DNA from: Bradysia coprophila
Lineage: Eukaryota > Arthropoda > Insecta > Diptera > Sciaridae
Length of the DNA stretch: 64,000 nt
Assembly (NCBI RefSeq): GCF_014529535.1
Contig: NC_050736.1
Location: forward strand, 1,116,001 to 1,180,000
Direction: 5' to 3'
Position numbers and translations under genes: made by a program. Each line of letters opens with the position of its first letter. Positions within the stretch are counted from its first letter, which is position 1. The notes below the pieces were generated by a model. The model ran no database searches. It saw nothing but the letters and a program-made list of their open reading frames with translations, and was not told where the DNA came from. Below, in pieces: positions 1 through 14,300 of this stretch.

Positions 1-25
1 CGGATCCCTACTTTAAGGTGAATTT

Positions 26-1262
26 ACAGTTTGTTCAAAAATGAAATGCACAGTTTTTAGTATTTCGAGACATTTCAAAATTGCAATCTGTCAGATAGTA
101 AAGGATGCGTTTAATTACCCGGCGCATTAAAAGATTTGAAATTTGAATGATTTTTTCCACAGCTACATATTTTTGCATGTTAAGTTTCTTACATTTTTTG
201 CAGATAGCATTTTAATAGTAGGAAACTTAGATTTCGTAGGAAGAATTCGCGGAACGAAAAATGTAAATTTATTTTGAGTCTGAGTATTGTTCTACATCTA
301 TGATTTCTCTTAGATCGTGTTTCTATTCAAACAAATCGATGGTCTTTGAATACTCAAATCTGTAGAAAGACCGTCTGCTTCATACATTTAGCAAATTTTT
401 TACAAGAAGTTTTATCGGCACTTGAAGTGACGATATTGGAAACACGAATAAGCATCAGGGAAAAAAAATTTGTCAACAATTATTTTCTACAAATATATAA
501 ATATTTGGCACAAATATGTAAATATTTGTAACAAATAAATTCGCAATTTATTTGTAACAAATATATAAAATATAAAATAATTTTAAATTATTTGTTATAA
601 ATATTTTAAATATTTGTGACAAATAAATTCCAAATTTATTGTGACAAATATTTAAATTATTTGTGACACATATTTTATAAATTTGCAACAAATATTTAAA
701 TTATTTATTAGAAATAAATTCAAAATTATAAATATCATAAATATTTTAAAAAAATTGTGACAAATAATTTAAAATATTTGTCACAAATAATTTTGAATTT
801 ATTTCTCATAAATATTTGAAATATTTGTGACAAATATTTAAATATTCGAACCAAATTTTCAGCATTAAATTTGCTTCGAATAATTGAATTTTTTTTCGTG
901 ATGATTTTTTGCTGCTAATTGAAGTTGAACAGTTAGCCGCTGTACAACACCATCGATTTCTTTGAATAAAGACACGATCTAAGAGAAATTATAGATGTAG
1001 AACAGTAAAACAATACTCAGACTAAAAATAAATTTACATTTTTCCGTTCGCAAATTCTTCGCATTCCTACTATTAAAATGCTATTTGCAAAAAATGTAAG
1101 AAACTTAACATGCAAAAATCTGTAGCTGTGGAAAAAACCATTCAAATTTCAAATCTGTTAATGCGCCGGTTAATTAAACGCATCCTTTACTATCTGACAG
1201 ATTGAAATTTTCAACTGTCTCGAAATACTGAAAACTGTGCATTTCATTTTTGAACAAACTGT
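26..1262. repeat. Large fold-back element with ~315-bp inverted arms
   Basis: The left arm (about 26-343) reads as the reverse complement of the right arm (about 944-1262) with scattered mismatches; both outer ends carry ACAGTTTGTTCAAAAATG or its complement. The loop between the arms (about 470-860) is very AT-rich and made of degenerate repeats around ACAAATATTTAAA and its complement. No protein is encoded. This is the structure of a non-autonomous fold-back transposon. No target duplication could be defined, and the family is unknown. Confidence 0.8.
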
Positions 1263-1430
1263 AGTTGCCTTATGTTGCATACATATTGAATTCGCTTGCG
1301 TCGGCAACTGGTGGTGAGGTGCATCAGCAGGTGCAAAAACATAAGTCACAAGAAAATGTGACGATGGTAGCATTACAAAAATGAATTCATCTGAAAGTTG
1401 GGATCCGTAAATTCTCTGATCCACTGAGGC

Positions 1431-1472
1431 TTTGCGTTACCTGCAGTGTTTATATACTTTGGTCGCCATAGC
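1431..1472. repeat. Solo end of the TTA-inserting MITE seen at 33739-33912
   Basis: The segment TTTGCGTTACCTGCAGTGTT followed by TATATACTTTGGT matches the right terminal repeat of the MITE at 33739-33912. Only one terminus is present, so it is a truncated copy. Confidence 0.55.
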
Positions 1473-2333
1473 TTTTAAATGAGCCCCATCTTGCTATGCT
1501 TCGACGAATATCGTCAAACTTGGTGTCATTTGAAAAAGAATAGTGAGAATACCTCTCAACCAGGACTAATATCATCGTGAGTCTACACTAAGCCTTCAAA
1601 TGAGAAAAAATAAAAGTATTTCTCATTGTGAGTGTTCCGCTCGACCAAAATAAGTAGAAAGCGCTCATATTGATGAATTTATTGCGAAAGTTGTTTACAC
1701 CGAAAATCAAGATTGTCTATCGACTTGCACTTGCATACTTACCAGCACGGGTAATAAACATTTTGACTGACTTTGAGACCAAGGAAGAAACGTTCTAATT
1801 ATTAAAGAAATAATTGAACATTATTAACTATTAAGCGATACACAAATTAGATAGACAAAAACTTCTACTAAAACATTTGTATCGACTAGGAACAGATTTT
1901 TCATTTGCCCATTTAATAAATGGCGTTTACGACCTGCTGCTACTTTTTGTTATTTTTTGGTTTGGATTTATGGATTATTGATAATTGTGATATGTGGTTA
2001 CCGAAACAATTATTGTGGAAAATCCCAGTGTAAAATATCACACATCGCTGAGTTGTTTTTGTGATTAATAGGATCAAGGCGACAAGTATTTAACTCGAAA
2101 CAGATGGGGAAACACAAATATTTGATTTTTAAATTTTAATAAAATATGAAGCGTCTTACAGATTAGAATTAGTAAATAGACAGATATGCTCTTGCACCTA
2201 GTTCCTTTTCTTTAAAATTCTAACAGCGAGAATTATAAAAATGTATTTAATTGATTGAATGCTCATATCATATAAAACATTCAACGATAGTAATAAATTA
2301 AATTAAAATAGTTTTGCCAACCACAAAAAACAT
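1473..2333. other. AT-rich region downstream of IBtk
   Basis: No coding region is seen. On the minus strand the 3' untranslated part of IBtk must lie here; an ATTAAA-like polyadenylation signal reads on the minus strand near 2246-2251. Nothing else is recognised. Confidence 0.4.
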
Positions 2334-5300
2334 TTACCGTCGCCACACAGCAAAGTTCATCGTTGGTTTTATATGACTAGCTCGTTCCACTCGTATCGCT
2401 TCATCGTAAACATTGTCAACGTTGTAAAATGATTTCAATTCATCGATCGCCGTCTCCTCCACCTGTGTCAGAATCAACGATTTCGATTTCAGCTTTTCGT
2501 AATACTCGCGCTCCTTGCGTTCGTCTTTTAAAATTTTCGTAAAACATTCCGTTTCACATGGCGTCGACTTTGATTTCGGTAATCGGTTGAGAAAGGGAGA
2601 CGGCGTCTGGGGTGGACTCTGGAAGAAGCTGGCGCTCGGACCAGGAGATTGGGGTGTACTGATCGGTGATGCTTTACTTGATGATTGGTTCGGTGATTTG
2701 ATAATGTTAGCAAAACTGTTTGTTGACGTATTGGTACCCCATACATTATTATCTACGGAGGACGAACTTTCATGTTTATCGACGGCGGTTGTTTCGTCAA
2801 TACTGGTGCCGTGCAATGTAAAACTTTTCCTTTGTTTCTGTGTCATTCTTTTTGTTGGAGTAAAATTACCCAGGCTGAAATTGGAGCGGGACGACAGGCT
2901 CGAGTCGTCGTCATCGTAAGTGGATGTAGTTGGAATGTCTATTGGACTTGTGGGAGACTTTTTGCTTAGCGATACGAAATTTTCCTTTTCTTTCTCTTCA
3001 TTTTGCAGAACCTCATTTAGTCTTGGACTTGGAAGCAATCCTTTCTTCTTCGTGCTTTTCTTCTCGGAAACTTTTGTCCAATTTATCTTGCTATGCAACT
3101 CGTCAGCAATTTTCGCGGCCTCTGAACTTAACGGATTGACTTGGGCCGTTCTCTTGTTTGTATCATTCAATTCAATCGACAAGTTTTTAATTGCTTCTTT
3201 AGCTTCCTTTTCATAGCTACGACGATCCGGTGCACTATTCTTTGATTTTTTGCTTTCCTTTATCTTTAAATTATTTTTAATTTCACATTTGTAGTTCAGA
3301 TCGACTGTAAAATCTTCGACAAAACTTTCGAGTAAAACATCGCCCAATTGACCATCATTGTCGAGTCGCAGACTCAGTTCATGGACACCTTCCTTAATTT
3401 TAAACTCTTTTCGGTAGAGTTGCTCGATTTCTTTAAGTAGTTGCACATCCAACTCGTCCAAAATGTGATGCTCCAAAACACGGGCCATATTCTGTACGAT
3501 GAATTCCGACGAACATTTTTTCAACAATTTACAATTGTATTCGTGTGCAAATTCCAGCATATCAGAACATTTCCGTATAGTCAGCCGGTCAATTAGCAAT
3601 GTTTCAAAGATGTTTCTCAATTGATTCAGGAAATATTGATCACATATTATGATCATGTTGTACAAATAGTTGTCCGAATAGTTTGCCGATTGTGACATAA
3701 TGAGTTGCGTGTCATTCGAGTACAGGAAATCGATTATTGGTTCCATATATTCGATTGGAACGGATGTCAGGTTAACGGTTGATCGCTGTAAAATCGTGAG
3801 GTAAATATGAATATCACATTCGGAATCAAAAGATTTTCATCTGCAAAATTCACCTCAGACCAATTGTTGTTGAACATCCAATGGAAATACTCCATTCGTG
3901 CGACTAAAACACATTTATGTGCTCGGATTTCTCGATTATTTGCACACACTATGGTGACGTCATATAGACTCGTATACGTTTTACGGTTCAGCTTGATGGT
4001 GGTGTCCTTTTTCGCCGAGCTGTAAATATTTAAACAAAAAATTATTTCTCATTTCTTGACAGATTTGCTTTCTACAGTTGATTCATTCCAAAAAAAAAAA
4101 CTCATTTGACTGTTTTTTAAGAGTTTCAATAGTCTTTTACATGCTACATGCGTCGAAAACCGTACTATTCACGTTTCAAGCATTTCTTTCGAAGCCTTCA
4201 GCATGTAAAATCCATTATATAACTCGGGATAAAAATGAAAAGTCTCATTGTCGTGTGTTTATTGACCTCGGCTTCGTCTCCGATCAACAAAATTCACACG
4301 AAAACCCTATTTTTCATCTTTTTGTCGCTAGTCATGTAAAAGCTTAATGTACATGAATTGGGATAAAAAGATGAAAAGTGGAGTTTTCGCGTGAATTTTG
4401 TTGATCCGACTCGTATCCGAGGTCAAAAAATACCCGAAAAAGAGACTTTTCATTTTTGGATTTTACATGCTGATAGCGTCGAAAGTAGTGCTTGAAACAT
4501 GAAAAATAAGGTTTTGGACGCATGTAGCTTCGCCGCAAAATTTGAAAACTCGTTACGTTCCACTCCAAAATATCATACACTGGGAAGCGCCCAATTGATT
4601 GGGAATATCGATGACTTTTAAAACTTTGATAAATCTAAAATTGTGTTTTCTAAGATGAACACACTGTAATTGTCGAAATATTTAAATTCCTAAATTTTGG
4701 CAACTTTGCTGTTTTGGTGGTCTACATAATTCAATTTTGTCATAAGAAATGCATCGTATTCGAGTACATCGTTCACAAAACCAACATGTCTTACCCGCAT
4801 ATTTCATATTTACTTGTAAGACTACATACTGCAAGCATTAAGAAATATCAATTAATATTTTTAACCGAAATTTGTGGTCGATTATGTAAAATGCATTTAA
4901 GCCTAACCGAAACATTGCTACAGAGACCAAAACCACTTTGAGTTATTTATCGAAACAATTTCGCTATCAAATATCGGTAAGGTTCACTTCAATTAATAAT
5001 AACCCAATAGGTGATTAACACAATTCGTTTGAAAGTGAAATAAAAACGACATTTTTTTGGACTTTTATGACCTCAAACATGTCGTTGCGAACTTTTCGAT
5101 TACGTAAAACCTCAGAAAGTGATTTAAATTGAGGTCACTGGCCTGTTTTTTGCGCAAAATAGATGAAAACTATGTGAAAACAATTATTAGGAAATTGTGG
5201 TCATAAGAATCGCGATGTGTCCTATACGCTTGTCAATGTTCCTTTGCTAGATACGGATTTTAATTATAACTACAGTAAGCGGTGGTTAATGAACAAAATA

Positions 5301-8300
5301 TGAAGAAATTGACCTGGGTTGAAGCTGTTTAAATCCAAAAATTGCAATAAATCGGTATGAAGCAATTGAACAATGTGTTGTAGGAAAAATTAATTTTAGG
5401 TCGCTATCGGCACTTTCAAAACGAAGTTTTTCGATTTTAAGAGATACATGATGTTATACCGCACTGTCCGAGCCGAAAGCAGCCCACATTCGACAAAAAA
5501 TACAACAAGTCCTAGGTCAGTTAATCTTCTGCACCTTTGAGATCATTCCGATAATTTAAAAATTTTATTCGACTTTGTTCTAATTCTAAGTGATAATCCT
5601 TACTCTCATTTGTTAAATGACCGCCATTTCTGTAAGTTTTTTTATTCGACGTTCCATTCGAAAAATGGTCATTACATGTATGTGTATGTGGAAATCATTT
5701 ATTAAATGCATGTTGTGACCCCACGGACTATTGACAGTTGAATCATTGATGTTCGAATTCATTTGTTTTTAATTCATTAATAACTATTTTAGATCAATTT
5801 TGTGATACGAGTGGAACTCACTAGTTGTCTTGAAGCAAAGAGCATCCAAACTTCAACTAAGTGCAAGTTTTCGGTTTTTGATCACCTTTCACCAGCCACA
5901 CAAACTTCGAAGAATTTTTTTGAAATTGGTTTTGGCTTCTAGGTTCGAATACCTTTCTAGGCACATATAAAAAAGTCCACTAGAAAATGCGTCCGATTTC
6001 GGTAGGCTGTTTTTCAAAAGAATCCCTCATTCCTATCCGAGGTGAAAGCGAGGCTTTCATTTATACAAGTCAAAATAACAGTTTCCGAAAAGACCCGTAA
6101 AATTCGAAAAAGGTCCTTTTTTCATATAAAAATGCAAAAGACCCTTCAGGAACCACCTGAAATCCCAGTATGCGAGTTTTAACGCTCATGTAAATTAAGT
6201 AATGACTCATTTTCCAAGGGTAAATTGAGTAACTGTCGTTACTTTTGTCTTATTATGATAAAATCCCTTAGGATGTGCTGTAGTTTATACTCGACATGCA
6301 CTGATACTAGAGCAAGCGTTCGCATATGTATTGCGTAATGTCTCGTTAGAACTACGGAGCATGTTCTAACATGAGACATTAAATTAGTTCGTTTTAATTA
6401 GCAACGACGAGCTGAAACAATTGGGACTGGTAGACTAGACAGTTGCATATATAAATATAAATACAAAATTGAGGTGTAATCACACAAAATCCACAACAAA
6501 AGACTCTGGTCCAGAGTAATCAATCAGCGATTTACTGAACAAACAAAATCCGAATGAATAAACTTTCTGCTGTCCTATCGTCAATCGGAAAGTTTTGCTG
6601 ACTAATGAGAAACAACAAAATATATTTTCGAATCTTTTGATAGAATCGAGAGCATTGTTTTACATTTAAGTGTATGTCTTTCATACGTTCGATGTAATCT
6701 TGACGCTTCTTCTCTTTGCATATTACAACAAAATTACAGTAACCCAATTTTATAATAACACCACGAAAGTGAATATTTAGAGGCAAGTAATAATTATTCA
6801 AACAATGGCCCGATGTTTTTATTTTTTCATTGTCGAAGGCTAAAGTCATTAAATTTGAAAATATGGTGTGGATAGGGACCAGAATTTTTGATTGGATAAC
6901 AAATTCAATTCTAAGTAAAATCATATTTTAAACAAATATATTTCAGTTAAGCCGTTTACGTAAATGAATCATTGTCATGTGACACCATACAAGACAGAAA
7001 TAAAAACTAACGAAACCACAGCGAAAATCACTCTCAAACTTAAATTTCACTGTTGTTCATTGAGAAAGGTAGGTAATTTAGTATTGATGATATATTTGTG
7101 ATATGATAATATACCCAAGCCTTTTGTATAAATAATAATGAAATTTAAATACGAATAAGACTCAACGTACGCAAAAAGCAAATGAACTTGGCCAATTTTT
7201 TATTAAACTAGCACGATCTTTTGAAGGTACCCGATACCATATTAGACAATCTAGAGACATCAATGAAGTCCAAGTCTGTAAATAGTTCCACGATAATAGA
7301 ACGTCCTCAACTATGAACGAGGTCTTTGAGGTCAGATAAATGAGAGAATCTTTAAAGGGATAATCATCTGTTGTCGACTGAACCAACAAAAATGAGCGAT
7401 AATAAGAGTGGTTTTAATATCGAAATGAATGTCATAATGAATGAAGTAAAAGATTTTGTATCAAAGACTAAGTGGTACAAAAGGAGCCAGATTCTACAAT
7501 TTTGTCATGGTACGTCTGCCGTTTCTAAAAGACTATCTAATTAGGAACTGGCATTCATTACATTGGGGTATTATAATTTGATATCGAATTTCAGAATCAT
7601 ATCGTTAAAAATTTGAATTTGTAGATTGTACACTAGTGTTAGTGTTGTTGATTGATGGCATCTCAAAAACTTTTGTTGAAAAAAATTTAAAATATTACAG
7701 ACATTTGAAGCCACTCGAAACGTACAGGTGTAATCACACAACCATTTAAATTATATTTGTTATTCGTGGAAAGGTTACAAGCGCTAATAAAGGCGAGAGT
7801 CGCGAAATTGTAAACAATATCCAATGTTCAGCTACTTAAAATATATAAAATAAATGAAGAAGGTTGTGAGGAGTAGTTCTACTTTTTACACAATATTTAA
7901 TTGATGAATTTGTTGAGCATACTGACCTTATTGTTATTAGTAAGATTCGGTCAGAGTCCTACAGATTATGTCAGTAATAACTGAAAAGCGTTGACTTGAA
8001 AAGGGAATCTGTGTTTGTTGACCTCTAAGAAAATGATTTATGAGATGGAGGTTTAATGATTTTAAACAAAATCGTGTTTTTCAAAAGGCATATGCATTAG
8101 ATCTTAACTTTCTCTGTACTGTTTATGGGTTTAGAATTGTTAATTTTCGATTTCATTTAGATTGTTACGTAAAAAAAATACTTTCGTTTTTACCATTGTA
8201 ACTTAAGTTCGTTAACAATAAACTGTGTCCCAGTTTTAAATCTTCCAATTAAAAAACTTCAAAGATAAATCAACGTTCTTCACCGATTCCATTTTTAATT

Positions 8301-11300
8301 GGTTCGTTGAAAGGGATCGCCGTGTATTCGTTTGATTACTATCAACGCAGCAAAAATTATTCCATTTTCGTTGGTAATTTATTCGTGATACGACAATAAG
8401 TTTCAAATTTATGCATGACCTGTTGTTAATCAGGTGCTAAAAAGTAATTTGCAAAAAAAAAGTTTCTCAAAGTCCCAATGAATTTACCGGATATAAAGAA
8501 AAAAAAAGCTAAATTGAACATAAAAATATTGATAAGTAATAAATCCACAAAACATATCTCTCTCTTTGACTGTAAACAAAGATTATAATTTCTCATTTTT
8601 TACCTTATATGTTATAATCTTATCAATTTCATTGCTTTTTTGTATTCAAATTGACTTTGAATTAATTAACACTTTAAAGCGCAGAGAATAGAGGAGATAT
8701 TGTACAAACAGACATTAATAGACGATTTGTCTGTCTCTGGCTTAATTATGCAAAGTTATTCTTTGAATGAAATTGACTGGAAATTATGCCTGAATGGAGT
8801 TGAATATTTTTTTTTTTTGATAAAATAATTTAATTGTGCAGGCGGGAAATTTTCGAATCTTTTTCTTATTTTAAATGAATTTGGCAAATAAGTATTTTTC
8901 CACATGAAACTTTAACGACAAAAAACATTTACCCCAAATTTACCCCTCCAGAATTTGACGACATTTTAACACAGGTTTGATTAATCTCTACATAGAATTT
9001 AGCATTGGAAAGGGCGTAACCAAAGATTACTGATCAAAATTCCAAAGTTCTGATTGCCCAATTAGACTACAGTTTTGTACAACAGCGTACTTACAATATT
9101 TTAGGTTTTAAGCGATAGTTATCTTGAATGGATCATAAGGAAATTTATTTTATTGCCTATCCACCCGGAATATTGTTGTTACACGTACATTTCCCACCCG
9201 CGGAAAGCGATCGTTACATGTGGGAACTTTTTCATTACATCACAAGTGAAGGAATATTCATATGAAAATTCATTACATATCAGGAGATTTTCATTACATA
9301 CCAGCAGAATTTCATTACTTATCAGCAAAAATGTATCACATAAAATGTTCTTTAGCACTGAAATCGAAACAATGTCTTCTTGAACACTTTTGGTTTTGAA
9401 CTGTCAGGTCCTTGGGTGGTAAAATGTACTCGTAACAACAATATTCCGGGTGAATAGGCAATAAAACAGCATACATTGGATGCTGCTTGGTAGTTCATTA
9501 CACTCGGAATCAATTTTATGAACTCGCGAACTCACTCGTGTGGTTTTAAGCAACTCGCTTTGGAAACGGTTATTTTGACTCGTGTAGTTGCACACCACGC
9601 CTTCGGCTCGGATATGCAAACTCTACACTTGTCAAAATAACCGTTTCCAAAGCTTGTTGCTTAAAACCACACTTGTGAGTTCGGCTCGTATCACAAAATT
9701 GATCCCTCATGTAATGAACTACCTCCGCAGCATCCAATGTAATCTACTATTAATTTTTTCCACCTCGGCTGGCGGCGAAACTTTATCTCACATTTCTTTT
9801 TTAGTAAAATACCTCAAATTTCAATGGGATAAACGCTGGAAATGGCTGATTATCAGTTTATTAACCGCTTCTTTGGATGAACAAACTACACATAAGAAGC
9901 ACTATACATTTCTATCGTGTTGATCGTGTCGAAAACCGCAGTCGTTTAATTTTTCTTGTATTGGCTGGGGAACTTCCACAAAAGTCGACGAAGGGTGTTT
10001 TTTGTCCGTCATTTACTGCCGCTACAGTCTATGAACATACATCTGTGGGGGTTCATTGGATAGGTATTATCCAGGAGACACGGGGCAAGCGCAAATATCT
10101 TACATGTCTTGTACCGTTGTTCGACAATAAAACAAAAATATTGTGTCTTAGTCTTTAGATCAGTAGATACAGACATCAAAAACAGCATAATAGTGTAATT
10201 TTCTAAAATTAATATTTTGCTTTCGAGTGGAGGAACGCTATTCACTTTGTACCCAAAAGTATTCTGAACCTATAACTTCTATTGCAAATGTGGTATCATT
10301 GTAAAGCTAGGTGAAGGGCATCCACTGATCTAACCATAAACACCAGGTATAAGATATCACCTTTTGAAGTTCATCAAAATTTACAGCCTTTGATAAATCA
10401 ATTTACCAATATTTTCATGCAATCGCTACCAATGGGTACTTGATAACGGTTAATAGATTGAAAATATTTATAAAAGGAAAAAATAATCACTCGAGTATAA
10501 GTTCCCAAAAAAACCCTCACACAAAAATATATGTCCACTACAGATGTACATGCCAGTCTGACCATCGCCCTGTTTGGTAATAATACTTAATAGGTTTACG
10601 TTTCATTGTGTCAATGACTGACTGACACACTCAAATGAGTTTGTTTAAAAAAAAGTCTGTCGAAACCAATTTTCCCAATTTAGTCGAACATATACGGTTC
10701 TAATCGCATTATCGGTTTTTTTAGAAGTCCAATTTGCATGTCATTATTTATATCACCAACAGCTACCTGCTCAACACCCAAATACATATGATTTTGACTC
10801 ATTTTGCTGATAAAATTCATGCGTGGAGATGTGAAGAGCTCATAATTACTTTAATGTATATTCATAAAAAAGCGACATAAACAACTGAACGAAGATTATT
10901 CATTTGTTGTTGTTTTTGTAAATGAACATGAAATTAACAGCGATACCAGTTCAATAGTACATCGCGCCAGTCTATAACACTCAAAATGCCTATACGTATT
11001 ATGTTTGATATGGATTTTAGTTTTGTATATTTTGAATTTTTCGCAGAACGAATGGAGGTGGCTGCAACCTGTAACGGATTTCATGATAAATGGATGGTGT
11101 ATAACGAAATATCGTATATCGAATTTTACCATAATGTCCCCACCCTGGGACCGAAAAATAGAGGAACCTCTTTATATATAAGGGTAGGTGTAATCAAATT
11201 TTTTGTTAGTTGTTTTTTGCTGTTGGATATTTAATATACACTTGAAGGTATAACAACAAACTGTAGTAAAATATTGTTCGGTATATATTGCTGATGAAAA

Positions 11301-14300
11301 TATTGTGATTTCCATGATACAGAAATTCGTGTTATTCGTTACTCTCGCAAAAGTTTATTAGTTTTGGTTAAGAAAGTATTGTGGAAATAATTTGCATGTT
11401 TTAGTCATTATGGTTTGAAAACATTGTGTGTCGATAAGTGAAAATTTGATCAGTTCTCGTTATACGTTTCTCATTTTATGTTTTTGTTCATTTAACAAGC
11501 TGTTTAATTTGTTGCATTTAAGACTTTGTTAATTAAACCACAGAAGACTGATTGGAAGATCTTGACTTAGATGAGCTCCAAACGAAAGACTTTTAACATA
11601 TTTTGAATCAGAAATTCTTTATCTCAGTTTCTGGCCAACACCTGAACATTTTTATGCTTCCCAATTTTCAAAGGAACCATAAAACCGAATAAACCGACTA
11701 ACACCATTGAATAGTTATTTACGTATCTGTTGTGGACGGCATATTTCAGGCAATTTCGCGAGTTGTAACCCGAACGAAGTGAGGACGACCGACAAGCGAA
11801 AGTGCCTAAAATAAACCGACCACAACAGATGCGTATACAACTTTTCATGTAAAGTGCCGAAAACCACAGAAAATTTCTGCATAACGGGGGTTTTAAACAT
11901 GAAAAAGATATTAAGAGTCAAAGTTTCTATACAATTCTTAAAGAATTTCTTTTATCATGTAAAAAACGGGAGTGTAAAGACGGCCTATTTCTGGAATTCT
12001 CAATTATTATTTTTGCAAAACATCTACTTCAGAGAAACAATAAATCATTAGAATCATTTGAATCATTTGAATGTTACGCACAACAAGACACCCTAATGCT
12101 AGTACCAAAATCGATTTGGTTTTCGATACATGTCTCTTTAAACTCGACTAATATAAAAACCTAATACGGACCTAACACCCTTAAGAATACGAACTTCATT
12201 CCATGGTCCACAAATAACCAATTTTTAACTTTCCAGTAATTAGATCAAAATGCGTGCCTTCATTGCATTGGTATGTCTCAGCTCAGTGATAAGTCTGTCG
12301 ACCGCTCAATTCGTTAATGGCCGATTTCTAGAATCGCCAGTGCCCGCTTTGTGCGCCAAACAACAAAGACCTATCCACGAAAGAGCTCCCGACGGTAAAG
12401 GGTAAGTAGCGAGGAAAATAACGGCAAATCGAAGCGGAAGAACTGAATTTGATTTAATGTCTTAACCAGATACTTCTTCTCATGGCGTGATCCTGCATTG
12501 CAAGGAGTTGAAGAAGATTGGTTGGGCGCAAGAAATTTCTGCCGTAAGAGATGCATGGACTCCGTTTCGCTGGAGACGAGCAACGAAAACGAATGGGTTA
12601 AACAAAGAATTGTTGACGCAAAGGTAAGGATGATCATTTTGTTATTTAGTGTGGGACATATTTGGATGAATTTGTTCAATAATTTCATCGTCCCATTGGC
12701 CCCAATAACCATATCGGATACATACACTCACCACTTAGTATTTCAGAAGGTCTTGCCTTTGTCTTCTATCTGTAGTTCGTATATACAATAATACGATTGG
12801 CTATATAAAACACAAAAGCCACAAGACACTCAGACAATACACTATGCATTCCATACCGAACCAATAAATATCAAGAAATTTATTGTTGTGGTAGATTCTT
12901 TAATTGCTTTGTAATGACATGGCTTGCATTTGTTTCATAATCACCGGTAACAAGGCAACATTATGCGACTTCCATTATTCGTATCACGAAATCATCGCTT
13001 TAATCATAAATCATTCAAGTCTGAAGAAATGATAGATATGCCAGCGCAGGTATATAACATACCACGGTATCATATACATGGTATAATGTACACAATGAAT
13101 GGAGAGAAAAAATGTAAATCGAAAATTTTTCCACTTTTTTTTTACTTTTGAAAATTAAACAAAAATTAACGACGACACAAACAATGGTAAATAAAATTAC
13201 TTTGTTTGTTTTTATTTTGTGAAATATATGTGTGAACATACTCGCGTGTACTTTCTCCAAACAAGTTCATTGAATAAAATTGCGCCAATTGATTCATCTC
13301 GTTCATATACTTAGCTCTATGCTATATATACCTGGCCGACACATTGATAGACGTTATAAGTTTCAGATGCGTATTTATACACTTGCGAGTGTGTATTTAA
13401 ATGCCTCAAATCGATAAACCGTTCGCAAAGACTTATTAAGCTAAAATAAATGGTCAAACATCCGCATATATGGACAAAAATGAATCATGTGAAATTTTAA
13501 GCCAAAATAAATCAATTTTGTGGAGATATTTTTTGATGTAAAAGTGAAAACATTTTTCACGTGAGAGCATTCATTTTAATTTGAGGTCAAGGGTGCGGTT
13601 ATTGGTCGGTCTTTATTTTCCATAACAATTTAGCTGTTCACACAAATCGACATAAGTCTGATTTATTGGTTGGAATGGAAAACGAAAGTGTCTGATCGTG
13701 GTTTAGTCGATCGAAACAATGTTATTATTGAACAATGCAATGAAGGAATGTCGAGCCAATATATTTGGAATTTGAAATATTTTTTGTTTCTTTCGAAAAC
13801 TATCAGGTGAAATATATCTGGACCAGCGGTCGTATCTGTGACTTCAAGGGCTGTGACCGTCCAGATTTACAACCCACAAATGTTAACGGATGGTTCTGGA
13901 CCGCCGAATTACAAAAATTGGCTCCAACCACTGACCGTCAACAAAACGATTGGTCGGCAAACGGTGGCATTGGTCTGCCACAGCCCGATAACCGTGAACT
14001 TCAACAAGGTGGAGCCAATGAAAATTGTTTGGCCGTTTTGAATAATTTCTACAATGACGGTATTCACTGGCACGACGTTGCTTGCCATCACCGTAAGCCA
14101 TTTGTGTGCGAAGAAAACGATGCTCTATTGAAATACGTGCAATACACAAATCCGCAGATCAGAGTTTATTGAAAAGTTTAATTGCTTACTTTACAACTTT
14201 TTCTTCTCTGTTTAATTTATTACTTTCGTTCTTTTTCGTTATAATTTTTTTTATTATTTTCTTTTTGTATAATTTGTATTTGTCTGTTACCAAATATTAT

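Noticed and set aside
6532..6924. 130-codon minus-strand frame as a gene
   Set aside because: No recognisable domain, no splice or polyadenylation context, and composition typical of translated AT-rich intron DNA.
10986..11234. 82-codon frame upstream of the lectin
   Set aside because: No homology recognised; the region fits better as promoter and 5' untranslated sequence of the lectin gene.
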